Assembly: GCF_001746205.1 (NCBI RefSeq)
Contig: NZ_MDCO01000001.1
Coordinates: forward strand, 319,896 to 383,895
Source of the DNA: Brachyspira hampsonii
Lineage (GTDB): Bacteria; Spirochaetota; Brachyspiria; Brachyspirales; Brachyspiraceae
Direction: 5' to 3'
DNA: 64,000 nt
Below are positions 55,609 through 63,227 of the stretch, piece after piece. The first letter of the stretch is position 1. Every line of letters starts with the position of its first letter. The notes beneath the pieces were generated by a model. It worked only from the letters and a program-made list of their open reading frames with translations. It ran no database searches and had not been told where the DNA came from. Position numbers and translations under genes: made by a program.

Positions 55609-56920
55609 TGATATAGTAAAAAGTTGTCCATATATTGAAGCAGGTGTATGGTTTAACATAAGAGGAATGGCTTGCTGTTGTTTATCAACATACACATCAC
55701 CTGAACTTGTAACATCTGATGAAATAAATTCTGATAATCTTACTTATGAATTATTAGTTCAAAGAAGAAAAGAATTATTTGAAGCAGTTAATGGTCTAAG
55801 AGATTTAGATACTAAATCATGTAAAAAATGTTTACAGTTGATTGAGAAAAAATATAAAGATGTTAATTTTGAATATTTAGGCGGAGTCCATAAAGGCTCA
55901 TCTTTTAATATTCAACATTTTACAAGCTGTAATTTAAGATGTACTTATTGTGCTTATACAATATCAAATAATTTTGTAAAACCTCAATATGATATATTAA
56001 AAATAATGGAATTGTATAGGGAAAAAGGTAAGTTATTGGGTAATAATTGGATAGATTTTAATGGAGGAGAACCTTCTTTATTAGAAAATTTTGATGAAAT
56101 ACTATCATATTTAATAGATAATAATCTTGGTACAATAGTTTTATATTCTAATGCTGTTAAATATAGTGATGGAATACTAAATGCATTAAAAAATGATAAT
56201 GTAATGTTAGTTACTTCTATAGATTCTGGTACTGTTAGTAGTTATAAAAATATCCATGGAGGAAATGCTTTTCATAAAGTTTTTAATAATTTAATTAAAT
56301 ATAAAAGCAGTGGAACTAAAAATATACAATTAAAATATATTGTTACAGATAAAAATATGAATGATGATGATATATATGGTTTTTTATTGTTTGTTTTAAA
56401 TATACAGCCTGGAAGTGTTATGATCAGTATAGATTTTAATGTTGTAAATGTTAATATGTCTATTGAATATGCCAAAACTATGGCTAAAATATGGTATCTT
56501 TTAGAAAAATATGGAAATATAACTCCTATATTATTTTCAGATAATAGTGGAGGAGATCCTATATTTGTACAATTATCTAAAGATATAAGGCAAGAATTTA
56601 AAAAATTAAAAGAACAAGATGATTATGTTGTTAATGAAACTAATATTATTAACATTAATAATACTTTATATGCAAATGAATATTTTGCTGGCAAAGAAAA
56701 TGCTGATTTAATAGATTGTCAGAGAAAATTTTATAATATAAAACAAGATTTTGATACTTATAAAAGTAAGATGGAAGAAAATATTAATAGGTTAGTTTGG
56801 TGGATACCTATAAGAAAATGGCGTGATAATTTTAGAAATCAAATGTTAAATAAAGACCAGACCAGACCAGACCAGACCAGACCAGACCAGACCAGACCAG
56901 ACCAGACCAGACCAGACTGA
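55586..56920 (+). CDS. Radical SAM enzyme, N-terminal SPASM-like region, C-terminal WWIP tail and DQTRP repeat
   Basis: 444 residues, with AAGGAG 5 bp before the ATG. Cysteines in KSCPYIE, GMACCCLST and KSCKKCLQ (about residues 12-95) precede the radical SAM triad in CNLRCTYCAY (about 115-122); DFNGGEPSLLENF is the SAM-binding region. No C-terminal SPASM cysteines are seen, so the auxiliary cluster domain appears to be N-terminal. After about residue 400 comes the shared tail (LVWWIPIRKWRDNF), then a frame of (AGACC)n giving four DQTRP units and a stop. The gene at 58262 is a close paralog without the repeat. Sugar or cofactor chemistry within the polysaccharide pathway is inferred from location only. 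Confidence 0.82.
   Translation: MIKEFQPDDIVKSCPYIEAGVWFNIRGMACCCLSTYTSPELVTSDEINSDNLTYELLVQRRKELFEAVNGLRDLDTKSCKKCLQLIEKKYKDVNFEYLGGVHKGSSFNIQHFTSCNLRCTYCAYTISNNFVKPQYDILKIMELYREKGKLLGNNWIDFNGGEPSLLENFDEILSYLIDNNLGTIVLYSNAVKYSDGILNALKNDNVMLVTSIDSGTVSSYKNIHGGNAFHKVFNNLIKYKSSGTKNIQLKYIVTDKNMNDDDIYGFLLFVLNIQPGSVMISIDFNVVNVNMSIEYAKTMAKIWYLLEKYGNITPILFSDNSGGDPIFVQLSKDIRQEFKKLKEQDDYVVNETNIININNTLYANEYFAGKENADLIDCQRKFYNIKQDFDTYKSKMEENINRLVWWIPIRKWRDNFRNQMLNKDQTRPDQTRPDQTRPDQTRPD
56854..56917 (+). repeat. Pentanucleotide repeat (AGACC)12.8, cassette 1
   Basis: 12 full units plus AGAC at the 3' end of the radical SAM gene, directly after the WWIP tail. The present frame stops at once (56918). Losing one unit would put translation into a frame open to a stop at 57010, inside the downstream hairpin. 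Confidence 0.97.
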
Positions 56921-56944
56921 TATGTAAAGAGCACATATATACTA

Positions 56945-56982
56945 ATAACAATAATATTATAATAATAAATAATAAATTACAA
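56945..56982 (+). repeat. 38-bp block identical to 60517-60554
   Basis: AT-rich stretch between repeat and hairpin, identical over 38 bp to the block after the SDR gene. Flanking parts, including the WWIP tails and the repeats, are also similar, so the two gene ends are duplicated. Confidence 0.9.
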
Positions 56983-57020
56983 CCTATGTTGCAATATAAA
57001 ATTGCAGCATAGGTTTTTTT
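56981..57020 (+). terminator. Hairpin between cassette 1 and the next gene
   Basis: A 15-bp stem (56981-56995 with 57001-57015, one G-U) around a 5-nt loop, followed by a run of seven T. It lies only about 30 bp before the next start codon, so it may regulate read-through to the gene at 57050. Confidence 0.85.
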
Positions 57021-57049
57021 GTTGCATAAAATATAGGAGAAATTTAAAT

Positions 57050-58243
57050 ATGAAAATGAAAACATGTAATTGGTTAGATAGTAATTTATGGGGAGGAATT
57101 TTACTAATTAATGGAAATTGTTGCTATGCTTGCTGTATAAAACCTAATTATAATATATTTGATGATAATAGAAAAGTAAAATTAAAAGATATTAATGTAA
57201 AAGAATTACAAGAAGCTAGATATAAATTAGTACAAGATATAAATAGTGGAATAAGAAATGAATGTGATAACTGTGAATTTCTTGTGGAAAGAGATTCTTC
57301 AGAAATTAATGTTGGTGCTTTGTCTTATTTATCAATAGCTAATTTTAAAACTTGTAATTTACGATGTAAATATTGTTATTATACACACGAAGAATTAGGA
57401 GAAAAACTAATAGAAGAAGATAGTTATGTACTTCCTATTTTAAAAAATTTTTATGATTCTGGTGCTATAAAAAAAGATGGTTTTTGTTTGGGTTTAGCAG
57501 GTGGAGAACCACTTCTTATAAAAGACTTAATAGATTGTGTTAGATTCATGTCTAAAAATTTAACTAATTCTTCTTTAAATCTACAATCCAATTCCACTAT
57601 AACTAATGCAGTATCAAAAATTGTAGAAGAATTTAAAAATATAACAGGGGTATATAAATTTTTGTATACATCAATAGATGCTGGAACAGAAGAAGCTTAT
57701 ACTAAAATTAGAGGCAATAATTTATACAAAAATTTGATCAATAATTTAACTTTATATGCTGAAAACTCAACATTTGATGAAATGGATTTAAAATATATAT
57801 TACTGGAAGATAATGAAAGGGATATGAATAATTTATCTGAAGAAAATGTAATAGGTTTTTGTAAAATTATTCAACTTATTAAAAATAAAAATAAAAATAA
57901 AACCACTGTCACTTTAGATAAGGATTTAAGAACTAATGGAACAAAAATTAGTAATGATATGCTTAAAGCCGCAGGTACCATATATTATATATGTACAGAT
58001 ATATTAAAAGTGGATGTTAATTTTGTTGGTGGTGGACTAATTTATAATTCTACTGTAGAAATTGAAAATATAGAAAATATTAAAACATATAAAGACAGAA
58101 TAGAAAATAAGAATAAATATATTAATATTTTTATTACAGAAAAAGAAAAAAAAGTAAAATTAATAAATAAATTGGCTTGGTGGATACCTATAAAAAAATG
58201 GCGTAATGATTTTAGAAATAAAATGTTAAATAATATTAAATAA
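57050..58243 (+). CDS. Radical SAM enzyme with N-terminal cysteine region and C-terminal WWIP tail
   Basis: About 397 residues from the ATG at 57050, which has AGGAGA 8-9 bp upstream; an in-frame ATG at 57002 lies within the terminator hairpin. Cysteines in MKTCNWLD, NCCYACC and NECDNCEF (about 5-85) come before the radical SAM triad CNLRCKYCYY (about 102-109); LGLAGGEPLLIKDL is the SAM-binding region. The end is LAWWIPIKKWRNDF. It is a more distant member of the family of 55586 and 58262. Substrate unknown. Confidence 0.82.
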   Translation: MKMKTCNWLDSNLWGGILLINGNCCYACCIKPNYNIFDDNRKVKLKDINVKELQEARYKLVQDINSGIRNECDNCEFLVERDSSEINVGALSYLSIANFKTCNLRCKYCYYTHEELGEKLIEEDSYVLPILKNFYDSGAIKKDGFCLGLAGGEPLLIKDLIDCVRFMSKNLTNSSLNLQSNSTITNAVSKIVEEFKNITGVYKFLYTSIDAGTEEAYTKIRGNNLYKNLINNLTLYAENSTFDEMDLKYILLEDNERDMNNLSEENVIGFCKIIQLIKNKNKNKTTVTLDKDLRTNGTKISNDMLKAAGTIYYICTDILKVDVNFVGGGLIYNSTVEIENIENIKTYKDRIENKNKYINIFITEKEKKVKLINKLAWWIPIKKWRNDFRNKMLNNIK

Positions 58244-58261
58244 ATTAAGGAGAAAAGAAAA

Positions 58262-59497
58262 ATGAAAGAATTTCAGCCAGATGATATAGTAAAAAGTTGC
58301 ATATATATGGAAACAGGAGTATGGTTTAATATAAGAGGAATAGGATGTTGTTGTTTGGGAGTTTATGCCTCTCCTGAAATTATAACAGCAGAAGAAATGA
58401 ATTCTGGTAATGTAACATATGATTTAGTTGTTCAAAGGAGAAAAGAACTTTTTGAGGCAGTAAATGGTTTAAGAGATCAATATACTAGATCTTGTAAAAA
58501 TTGTATATCATTAGTAGAGAAAAAATATAAAGATGTAAATTTTGAATATCTTGGCGGTTCTAGACTTCCTTCTTCATTTAATATACAACATTATTCTTAT
58601 TGTAATTTAAGATGTAATTACTGTTCTTATACTAAGGATAATACATTTTTTAAATCAAAATATAATATCATAGATTATTTGGAACTTTTTAGAGAAAAAG
58701 GAAAATTATTGGGAAATAATTGGATAGATTTTAATGGAGGAGAACCTTCACTATTAGAAAATTTTGATGAGATATTATCATATTTGATTGATAATAATCT
58801 TGGAACTATAGCTTTATATTCCAATAGTGTTAAATATAGTGAGAAAATATTTCAAGCCCTTAAAGATAATAAAATATTACTATCTACTTCAGTAGATGCT
58901 GGTACAGTAAGTACATATAAAAATATACATGGGGCTAATGTATACACAAGAGTAGTAGATAATTTGATAAAATATAAAAGTAGTGGTACAAATCATCTAG
59001 ATATTAAATATATAATAACGGATGAGAATATGAATGATGATGATTTATACGGATTTTTATTTTTAATTGCTGCTATAAGACCCAATAGCATTACAATAAG
59101 CATTAACTTTTTTTATGGTGAAACAGAAGTTGATATTAAATATGCAGAGTTTTCTGCTAAACTATATTGTTTAATATTAAAATATACTGGTATAATTCCA
59201 ATATTATTTTCTGAAAATAGTCCTGGAGATCCAAAGTATGTTAAGTTTTCTAAAGATATAAGAAATGAAATTAATAAATTCATAAAAAAGTATGGTGACA
59301 GCCAAGATTATAATCTTATTAGAATACATAATACGATAATACCAGAACAAAATATTAATGTTCAAAATGAATTATATAATTGTAAAGATAAATTATCTAA
59401 AATAGAAGAAAATATTAATAAACTAGCTTGGTGGATACCTATAAGAAAATGGCGTGATAATTTTAGAAATAAAATGCTTAATAATAATAGATCATAA
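58262..59497 (+). CDS. Radical SAM enzyme, paralog of 55586, with WWIP tail
   Basis: 411 residues, preceded by AAGGAG. It closely follows 55586: MKEFQPDDIVKSCIYMETGVWF, GIGCCCLGVYASPE, RSCKNCISLVEKKYKDVNFEYLGG, then the triad CNLRCNYCSY and NWIDFNGGEPSLLENFDEI. The end is LAWWIPIRKWRDNF, then a short NKMLNNNRS with no pentanucleotide repeat. So within this paralog pair one has the repeat cassette and the other does not. The following gene has its own promoter. Confidence 0.85.
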   Translation: MKEFQPDDIVKSCIYMETGVWFNIRGIGCCCLGVYASPEIITAEEMNSGNVTYDLVVQRRKELFEAVNGLRDQYTRSCKNCISLVEKKYKDVNFEYLGGSRLPSSFNIQHYSYCNLRCNYCSYTKDNTFFKSKYNIIDYLELFREKGKLLGNNWIDFNGGEPSLLENFDEILSYLIDNNLGTIALYSNSVKYSEKIFQALKDNKILLSTSVDAGTVSTYKNIHGANVYTRVVDNLIKYKSSGTNHLDIKYIITDENMNDDDLYGFLFLIAAIRPNSITISINFFYGETEVDIKYAEFSAKLYCLILKYTGIIPILFSENSPGDPKYVKFSKDIRNEINKFIKKYGDSQDYNLIRIHNTIIPEQNINVQNELYNCKDKLSKIEENINKLAWWIPIRKWRDNFRNKMLNNNRS

Positions 59498-59514
59498 AAT
59501 AAATATAATTACTC

Positions 59515-59542
59515 TTGATATTTACTTTATATATGGTATAAT
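59515..59542 (+). promoter_or_regulatory. Promoter of the SDR gene
   Basis: TTGATA (59515-59520), 16-bp spacer, TATAAT (59537-59542), 31 bp before the ATG, with CGGAG as ribosome site. Confidence 0.75.
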
Positions 59543-59572
59543 AAACATATATTAATAATATCGGAGTAATAT

Positions 59573-60499
59573 ATGAAAAATGTAGTTTTTATTACAGGAG
59601 GTAATAGAGGGATAGGTTTAGAATTATGTAAAAAATTTGCTATAGAATATAATTTCAAAGTTTATATGGGAGCTAGAGATTTAAATAAAGCTAAAGAAGC
59701 TATTAAATATTTAAGCTCTCCAAGTAATATTATACCAATAGAAATAGATGTTGAATTTGAGAAGTCAATAGAAGAAGCTTATCAAGAATATTTAAAAATA
59801 AAAGATAAAGATGAAAAAATATATATTTTTATTAACAATGCTGGTATTAGATTAGATTGGTTTCCTCCAAATGAACATATTAAAACTTTAGATTTAAAAT
59901 CAGATGATATAATAAGAATGTATAAAGTAAATACTATTGCGAGTATTTTAACAACTAAATATTTTATAAATGAAATTGAGAAAGGTGGAAGAATTGTAAA
60001 TGTATCTTCTGGTAATTCAGAATTTTGGCAGCCTTATACAGAAGAAGATGTAAATGTTGGATATGCTAGTTCTAAAGTTGCACTTAATATGATTACAAAA
60101 AAATTGAGTGGAGCTGTAAAAGATAGAAATATATTTGTAAATTGTGTTTGTCCTGGTTGGTGTAAAACTGATATGGGATCTGAATTTGCTCCAACAACAG
60201 CAGAAGATGGGGCTAATTCCATTATACAAGCATGTTTTTTAAATGAAGAAAATCCTCCTACTGGTAAATATTTTAGATATGGAGAGATAATACCTATAGA
60301 TGTATACCCTACTTTTAATAATAATGAAGGTGTATATATGCAACAATTAGAAAAAATAAAAGAAAATATTAATAAATTAGCTTGGTGGATACCTATAAGG
60401 AAATGGCGAGATAATTTTAGAAATAAAATGTTAAATACAGACCAGACCAGACCAGACCAGACCAGACCAGACCAGACCAGACCAGACCCTAGTATGTAG
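59573..60499 (+). CDS. Short-chain dehydrogenase with C-terminal WWIP tail and DQTRP repeat
   Basis: 308 residues. A complete classical SDR: cofactor site FITGGNRGIGLELCKKF, FINNAGIR, the catalytic serine in RIVNVSSGNSEF and YASSKVALNMITKKL (YxxxK), then CPGWCKTDMG. SDRs of this kind reduce carbonyls with NAD(P)H. From about residue 267 the protein carries the same tail as the radical SAM proteins (LAWWIPIRKWRDNF) followed by (AGACC)10 reading DQTRP and ending DPSM. The tail, the repeat and the following 3' region are near copies of those of 55586, so a whole gene end was transferred onto an unrelated enzyme. It has its own promoter. Confidence 0.85.
   Translation: MKNVVFITGGNRGIGLELCKKFAIEYNFKVYMGARDLNKAKEAIKYLSSPSNIIPIEIDVEFEKSIEEAYQEYLKIKDKDEKIYIFINNAGIRLDWFPPNEHIKTLDLKSDDIIRMYKVNTIASILTTKYFINEIEKGGRIVNVSSGNSEFWQPYTEEDVNVGYASSKVALNMITKKLSGAVKDRNIFVNCVCPGWCKTDMGSEFAPTTAEDGANSIIQACFLNEENPPTGKYFRYGEIIPIDVYPTFNNNEGVYMQQLEKIKENINKLAWWIPIRKWRDNFRNKMLNTDQTRPDQTRPDQTRPDPSM
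60439..60488 (+). repeat. Pentanucleotide repeat (AGACC)10, cassette 2
   Basis: Exactly ten units at the 3' end of the SDR gene. The present frame stops at 60497. Gaining one unit would enter a frame open through the following hairpin to a stop at 60576. Confidence 0.97.
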
Positions 60500-60552
60500 A
60501 GAATACATATATAATGATAACAATAATATTATAATAATAAATAATAAATTAC

Positions 60553-60576
60553 AAGCTGCATTAGATATTGCAGCTT
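60553..60576 (+). terminator. Hairpin after cassette 2
   Basis: Perfect 8-bp stem AAGCTGCA with TGCAGCTT, followed by a weak T-rich tail. A frame out of the repeat stays open up to a stop placed immediately after it. Confidence 0.6.
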
Positions 60577-60585
60577 AATTTATTA

Positions 60586-60613
60586 TTGACAAATTAATAT
60601 TTTAGATTATAAT
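60586..60613 (+). promoter_or_regulatory. Full-consensus promoter of the repeat leader
   Basis: TTGACA (60586-60591), 16-bp spacer, TATAAT (60608-60613), about 27 bp before the ATG of the leader frame. Confidence 0.85.
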
Positions 60614-60639
60614 ATCAAAAATATATTTTTAAGTATCTT

Positions 60640-60840
60640 ATGACAAGACAAGACAAGACAAGACAAGACAAGACAAGACAAGACAAGACAAGACAAGACA
60701 AGACAAGACAAGACAAGACAAGACACTCTCGTATAGCGTATATATATTCTTATAATAATTTAAAATATAAAATAAAAAATACAACCTATGCAGCAATATT
60801 AAATTTCTGCATAGGTTTTTTATTGCATAATTTTTTATAG
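60640..60840 (+). CDS. Possible leader peptide reading through (GACAA)n and a hairpin
   Basis: A 66-codon frame beginning MTRQDKTRQDK, six-fold repeated, then RHSRIAYIYSYNNLKYKIKN and a hydrophobic end. It starts about 20 nt after the expected transcription start of a full-consensus promoter, but no strong ribosome site precedes it, so translation is uncertain. It runs through the terminator-like hairpin and stops at 60838-60840, overlapping the ribosome site (TAGAGG) of the glycosyltransferase at 60851. In the other two frames, stops occur at 60734 and 60753, before the hairpin. It may be a phase-variable leader controlling the next gene, cassette 3 of the family. A non-coding remnant is the alternative. 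Confidence 0.4.
   Translation: MTRQDKTRQDKTRQDKTRQDKTRQDKTRHSRIAYIYSYNNLKYKIKNTTYAAILNFCIGFLLHNFL
60642..60725 (+). repeat. Pentanucleotide repeat (GACAA)16.8, cassette 3
   Basis: 16 full units plus GACA between a consensus promoter and a hairpin. Unit differs by one base from AGACC once phased (AGACA versus AGACC). Confidence 0.97.
60783..60821 (+). terminator. Hairpin between cassette 3 and the glycosyltransferase
   Basis: Perfect 11-bp stem AACCTATGCAG with CTGCATAGGTT (13-nt loop) followed by six T, 30 bp before the next start. Its sequence resembles the hairpin at 56981, as does the TTGCATAA that follows. Confidence 0.85.
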
Positions 60841-60850
60841 AGGTAATACT

Positions 60851-62134
60851 ATGGGATTTTTTTACAATAAATATGATGATGGTATATATAGAGTAAGAAA
60901 TATTTGTGGTATAAAAATAACTACAAAGCCTTTAGAAAATAGAATAAATATGTTATTGTCTCAAATAAATGAGGTTAAAGCAAAAATTGATAATATAGAT
61001 ATAAGGACAATAAATACTGATGTAAGGTCTATTAATATAGAAAATCAATCTAATAATATACCATATTTTTATAGAGATATAAAAGTAAAATTGAATCATA
61101 TTGCTTCAACTGAATACAATTATGATAGAAACATATTCAATAATATTAATCCACCATATATTTCAATAATAGTACCTATATATGATATAGGTAAAGACTA
61201 TTTGGTAAATTGTTTAGATAGTTTAGTTCATCAAACATTAAAAGAAATAGAAATCATATTAGTTAATGATTGTTCTCCTAATGAAGAAGATGATTTAATA
61301 TGCAAAGAATATGCTTTAAAAGATAAAAGAATAAAATATATAAAACATAAAGAAAATAAAGGACCTGGCGGAGCTAGAATGACTGGATTAAAGGAATCTA
61401 AAGGATATTCCATAGGTTTTGTTGATCCTGATGATACAGTTGCTTTAAATGCTTATGAAATAGCTGTTTCAAGAATGCTTATAAATAATACAGATATAGT
61501 ATGTTTTAGCTTTTATTGGATAGAAAATGATGAAATAACAGATATGCATATAAATATACCGCAATTTTTATATGGAAATAATATATTGCATTTATTATCT
61601 ATAGAAAAAATGCATGGACCTTTATGGGATAAAATTTATAAAAAAGAATTAATAGATAAATTTAAATTTGATTTGTTTATTGATAAAAATAAGCTTGATG
61701 ATATGATAGCTATTATAAAAATATTTAGTATTGCTAATATTTATGAATATATACCTATACCTCTGTATTTTCATAATAGAAGATCAATATCTATAACTAA
61801 TGATATTGATAAAAAATATATTTTTGATGATAGAAAGTTTTCAATAGAAAATATATTTAATTATTTTAGAAATAATTTTCTATTAAAAGAGAAAGAAATT
61901 GAAATGAATAATTATATAGTAACATTATATAGATTATGTTATATTTTTATAGATATGAAATTTTATAAAACTAAACAAACAGAAAATGATATTAATATTT
62001 ATAAGACTCAAAGAGAATTATTAAAACAATTAATTATAGATAATATAAAAGATGGATATATAAGTGAAGAGATTTTTTTAGATATATGTGATAAAAGAAA
62101 TTTATGGTATATAAGAGATTTGTATTATAATTAA
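60851..62134 (+). CDS. Family 2 glycosyltransferase with N-terminal G-I-K-I module
   Basis: 427 residues, AGAGG 7 bp upstream. The N-terminus (IYRVRNICGIKITTKPLENR) is a copy of the short beta motif usually at the C-terminus of transferases in this island, followed by a coiled-coil stretch (INEVKAKIDNIDI). The GT2 domain begins about residue 97: YISIIVPIYDIGKDYLVNCLDSL, VNDCSPNEEDDLI, RMTGLKESKGYSIGFVDPDD. It closes with a helical C-terminus. Its expression may depend on the hairpin and repeat leader just upstream. Confidence 0.88.
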   Translation: MGFFYNKYDDGIYRVRNICGIKITTKPLENRINMLLSQINEVKAKIDNIDIRTINTDVRSINIENQSNNIPYFYRDIKVKLNHIASTEYNYDRNIFNNINPPYISIIVPIYDIGKDYLVNCLDSLVHQTLKEIEIILVNDCSPNEEDDLICKEYALKDKRIKYIKHKENKGPGGARMTGLKESKGYSIGFVDPDDTVALNAYEIAVSRMLINNTDIVCFSFYWIENDEITDMHINIPQFLYGNNILHLLSIEKMHGPLWDKIYKKELIDKFKFDLFIDKNKLDDMIAIIKIFSIANIYEYIPIPLYFHNRRSISITNDIDKKYIFDDRKFSIENIFNYFRNNFLLKEKEIEMNNYIVTLYRLCYIFIDMKFYKTKQTENDINIYKTQRELLKQLIIDNIKDGYISEEIFLDICDKRNLWYIRDLYYN

Positions 62135-62147
62135 TAAAGGAAAAAAA

Positions 62148-63209
62148 ATGGATAATAAGACTATAGATCATATAGTATGGTGGATACCAATAAAAAGTTT
62201 GAGAAATTTTACAAGAGAATATTTATTAGAGTTACATAATCTAAAAAAATGTAGTAATAATGATGAAACATCTATCAATTCTAATCTAATAACAGAAGCT
62301 ATAAAGCGAAGTGTGGAATTAACTACTGACAATCTTGATTATGATTATATTAAAAGTATTTTTAAAAAAAATGTTACTTGGGTTGAAATAGGAATATCAT
62401 CTTTTTGTAATAGAAAATGTTGGTTTTGTCCAAATTCATTTATAGATAGATTTAGTAAAAATATAATATTAGAAGAAAAATTATTTATAAAAGTATTATC
62501 TGAACTTCAGGAAATTGATTACTCAAATAGAATATATTTACATAGATATAATGAACCATTATATGATAAAGATTTATTGATAAAAAGAATAAAACAAGTA
62601 AGGGAATATTTACCAAATTGCAATATAACTCTTTTTTCCAATGGAGATTATTTAACATTAGATTACTTAGAATTACTAAATAAATGTGGTGTTAATAATA
62701 TGATAATCACATATTATTATAATTATAATGATAAAAATATTCCATTTGATATAGATAATATAATTCATCCTGGTATGCTAAAATTATTAAGTAAATTAAA
62801 GTTAGAATATCAAGTAGTTATAAAGAATGATTCATATTATCAAGTAGATTGTAGCTATAAAAATATATATATAAATTATAGGGCAGTAGATTTTATAAGA
62901 CATGCTACAGATAGGGGGCAATTATTAAAAGATAGTGTAAATATTATTAACAATAATGGTTTATGTTTTATGCCTAATTTTCATTTAGCTGTAGATTATG
63001 ATGGTAATTACACTTTATGCTGTAATATAAGAAGTGATGTAAGAAAGCATGAAAATTATATTTTGGGTAATATAAAAGATTCTACAATATTTGATATTTT
63101 TATGGGTAGAAAAATGATAAATTTTAGAAAAAAATTAATGGTTGAAGCAAAAAGAATAGAAATATGCTCAACTTGTTCAGATCCAAGAACTTGGGAAAAT
63201 TTATTTTGA
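62148..63209 (+). CDS. Radical SAM/SPASM protein with N-terminal WWIP module
   Basis: 353 residues. The WWIP module is at the very start (DHIVWWIPIKSLRNF, residues 8-22). The radical SAM triad is CNRKCWFCPN (about 86-93), and a conventional C-terminal SPASM is present (LCFMPNFHLAVDYDGNYTLCCN, then ICSTCSDP). So here the auxiliary domain is in the usual place, while the WWIP piece has moved to the N-terminus. It lies 13 bp after the glycosyltransferase and 18 bp before a related gene. Confidence 0.85.
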   Translation: MDNKTIDHIVWWIPIKSLRNFTREYLLELHNLKKCSNNDETSINSNLITEAIKRSVELTTDNLDYDYIKSIFKKNVTWVEIGISSFCNRKCWFCPNSFIDRFSKNIILEEKLFIKVLSELQEIDYSNRIYLHRYNEPLYDKDLLIKRIKQVREYLPNCNITLFSNGDYLTLDYLELLNKCGVNNMIITYYYNYNDKNIPFDIDNIIHPGMLKLLSKLKLEYQVVIKNDSYYQVDCSYKNIYINYRAVDFIRHATDRGQLLKDSVNIINNNGLCFMPNFHLAVDYDGNYTLCCNIRSDVRKHENYILGNIKDSTIFDIFMGRKMINFRKKLMVEAKRIEICSTCSDPRTWENLF

Positions 63210-63227
63210 CTATAAAAGGATAAAAAA

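Larger units (their letters stand above)
60500..60850. other. Intergenic region, SDR to glycosyltransferase
   Basis: 351 bp. It contains a 38-bp block shared with 56945-56982, a hairpin (60553-60576), a full-consensus promoter (60586-60613), a repeat leader frame (60640-60840) with (GACAA)16.8 and a terminator-like hairpin (60783-60821). Confidence 0.8.

Noticed and set aside
55586-56920. Frameshift artefact as the cause of the DQTRP tails
   Set aside because: The same repeat occurs after the same tail in a second gene, and a related one in the methyltransferase gene, so they are real, although their exact copy numbers could be misassembled.
56832-57065. Minus-strand frame with VWSGL repeats
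   Set aside because: Antisense of the (AGACC) repeat; no ribosome site and no homology, and it crosses the hairpin and next gene's start.
60017-60229. Two overlapping minus-strand frames inside the SDR gene
   Set aside because: Antisense of a complete SDR with all catalytic motifs.
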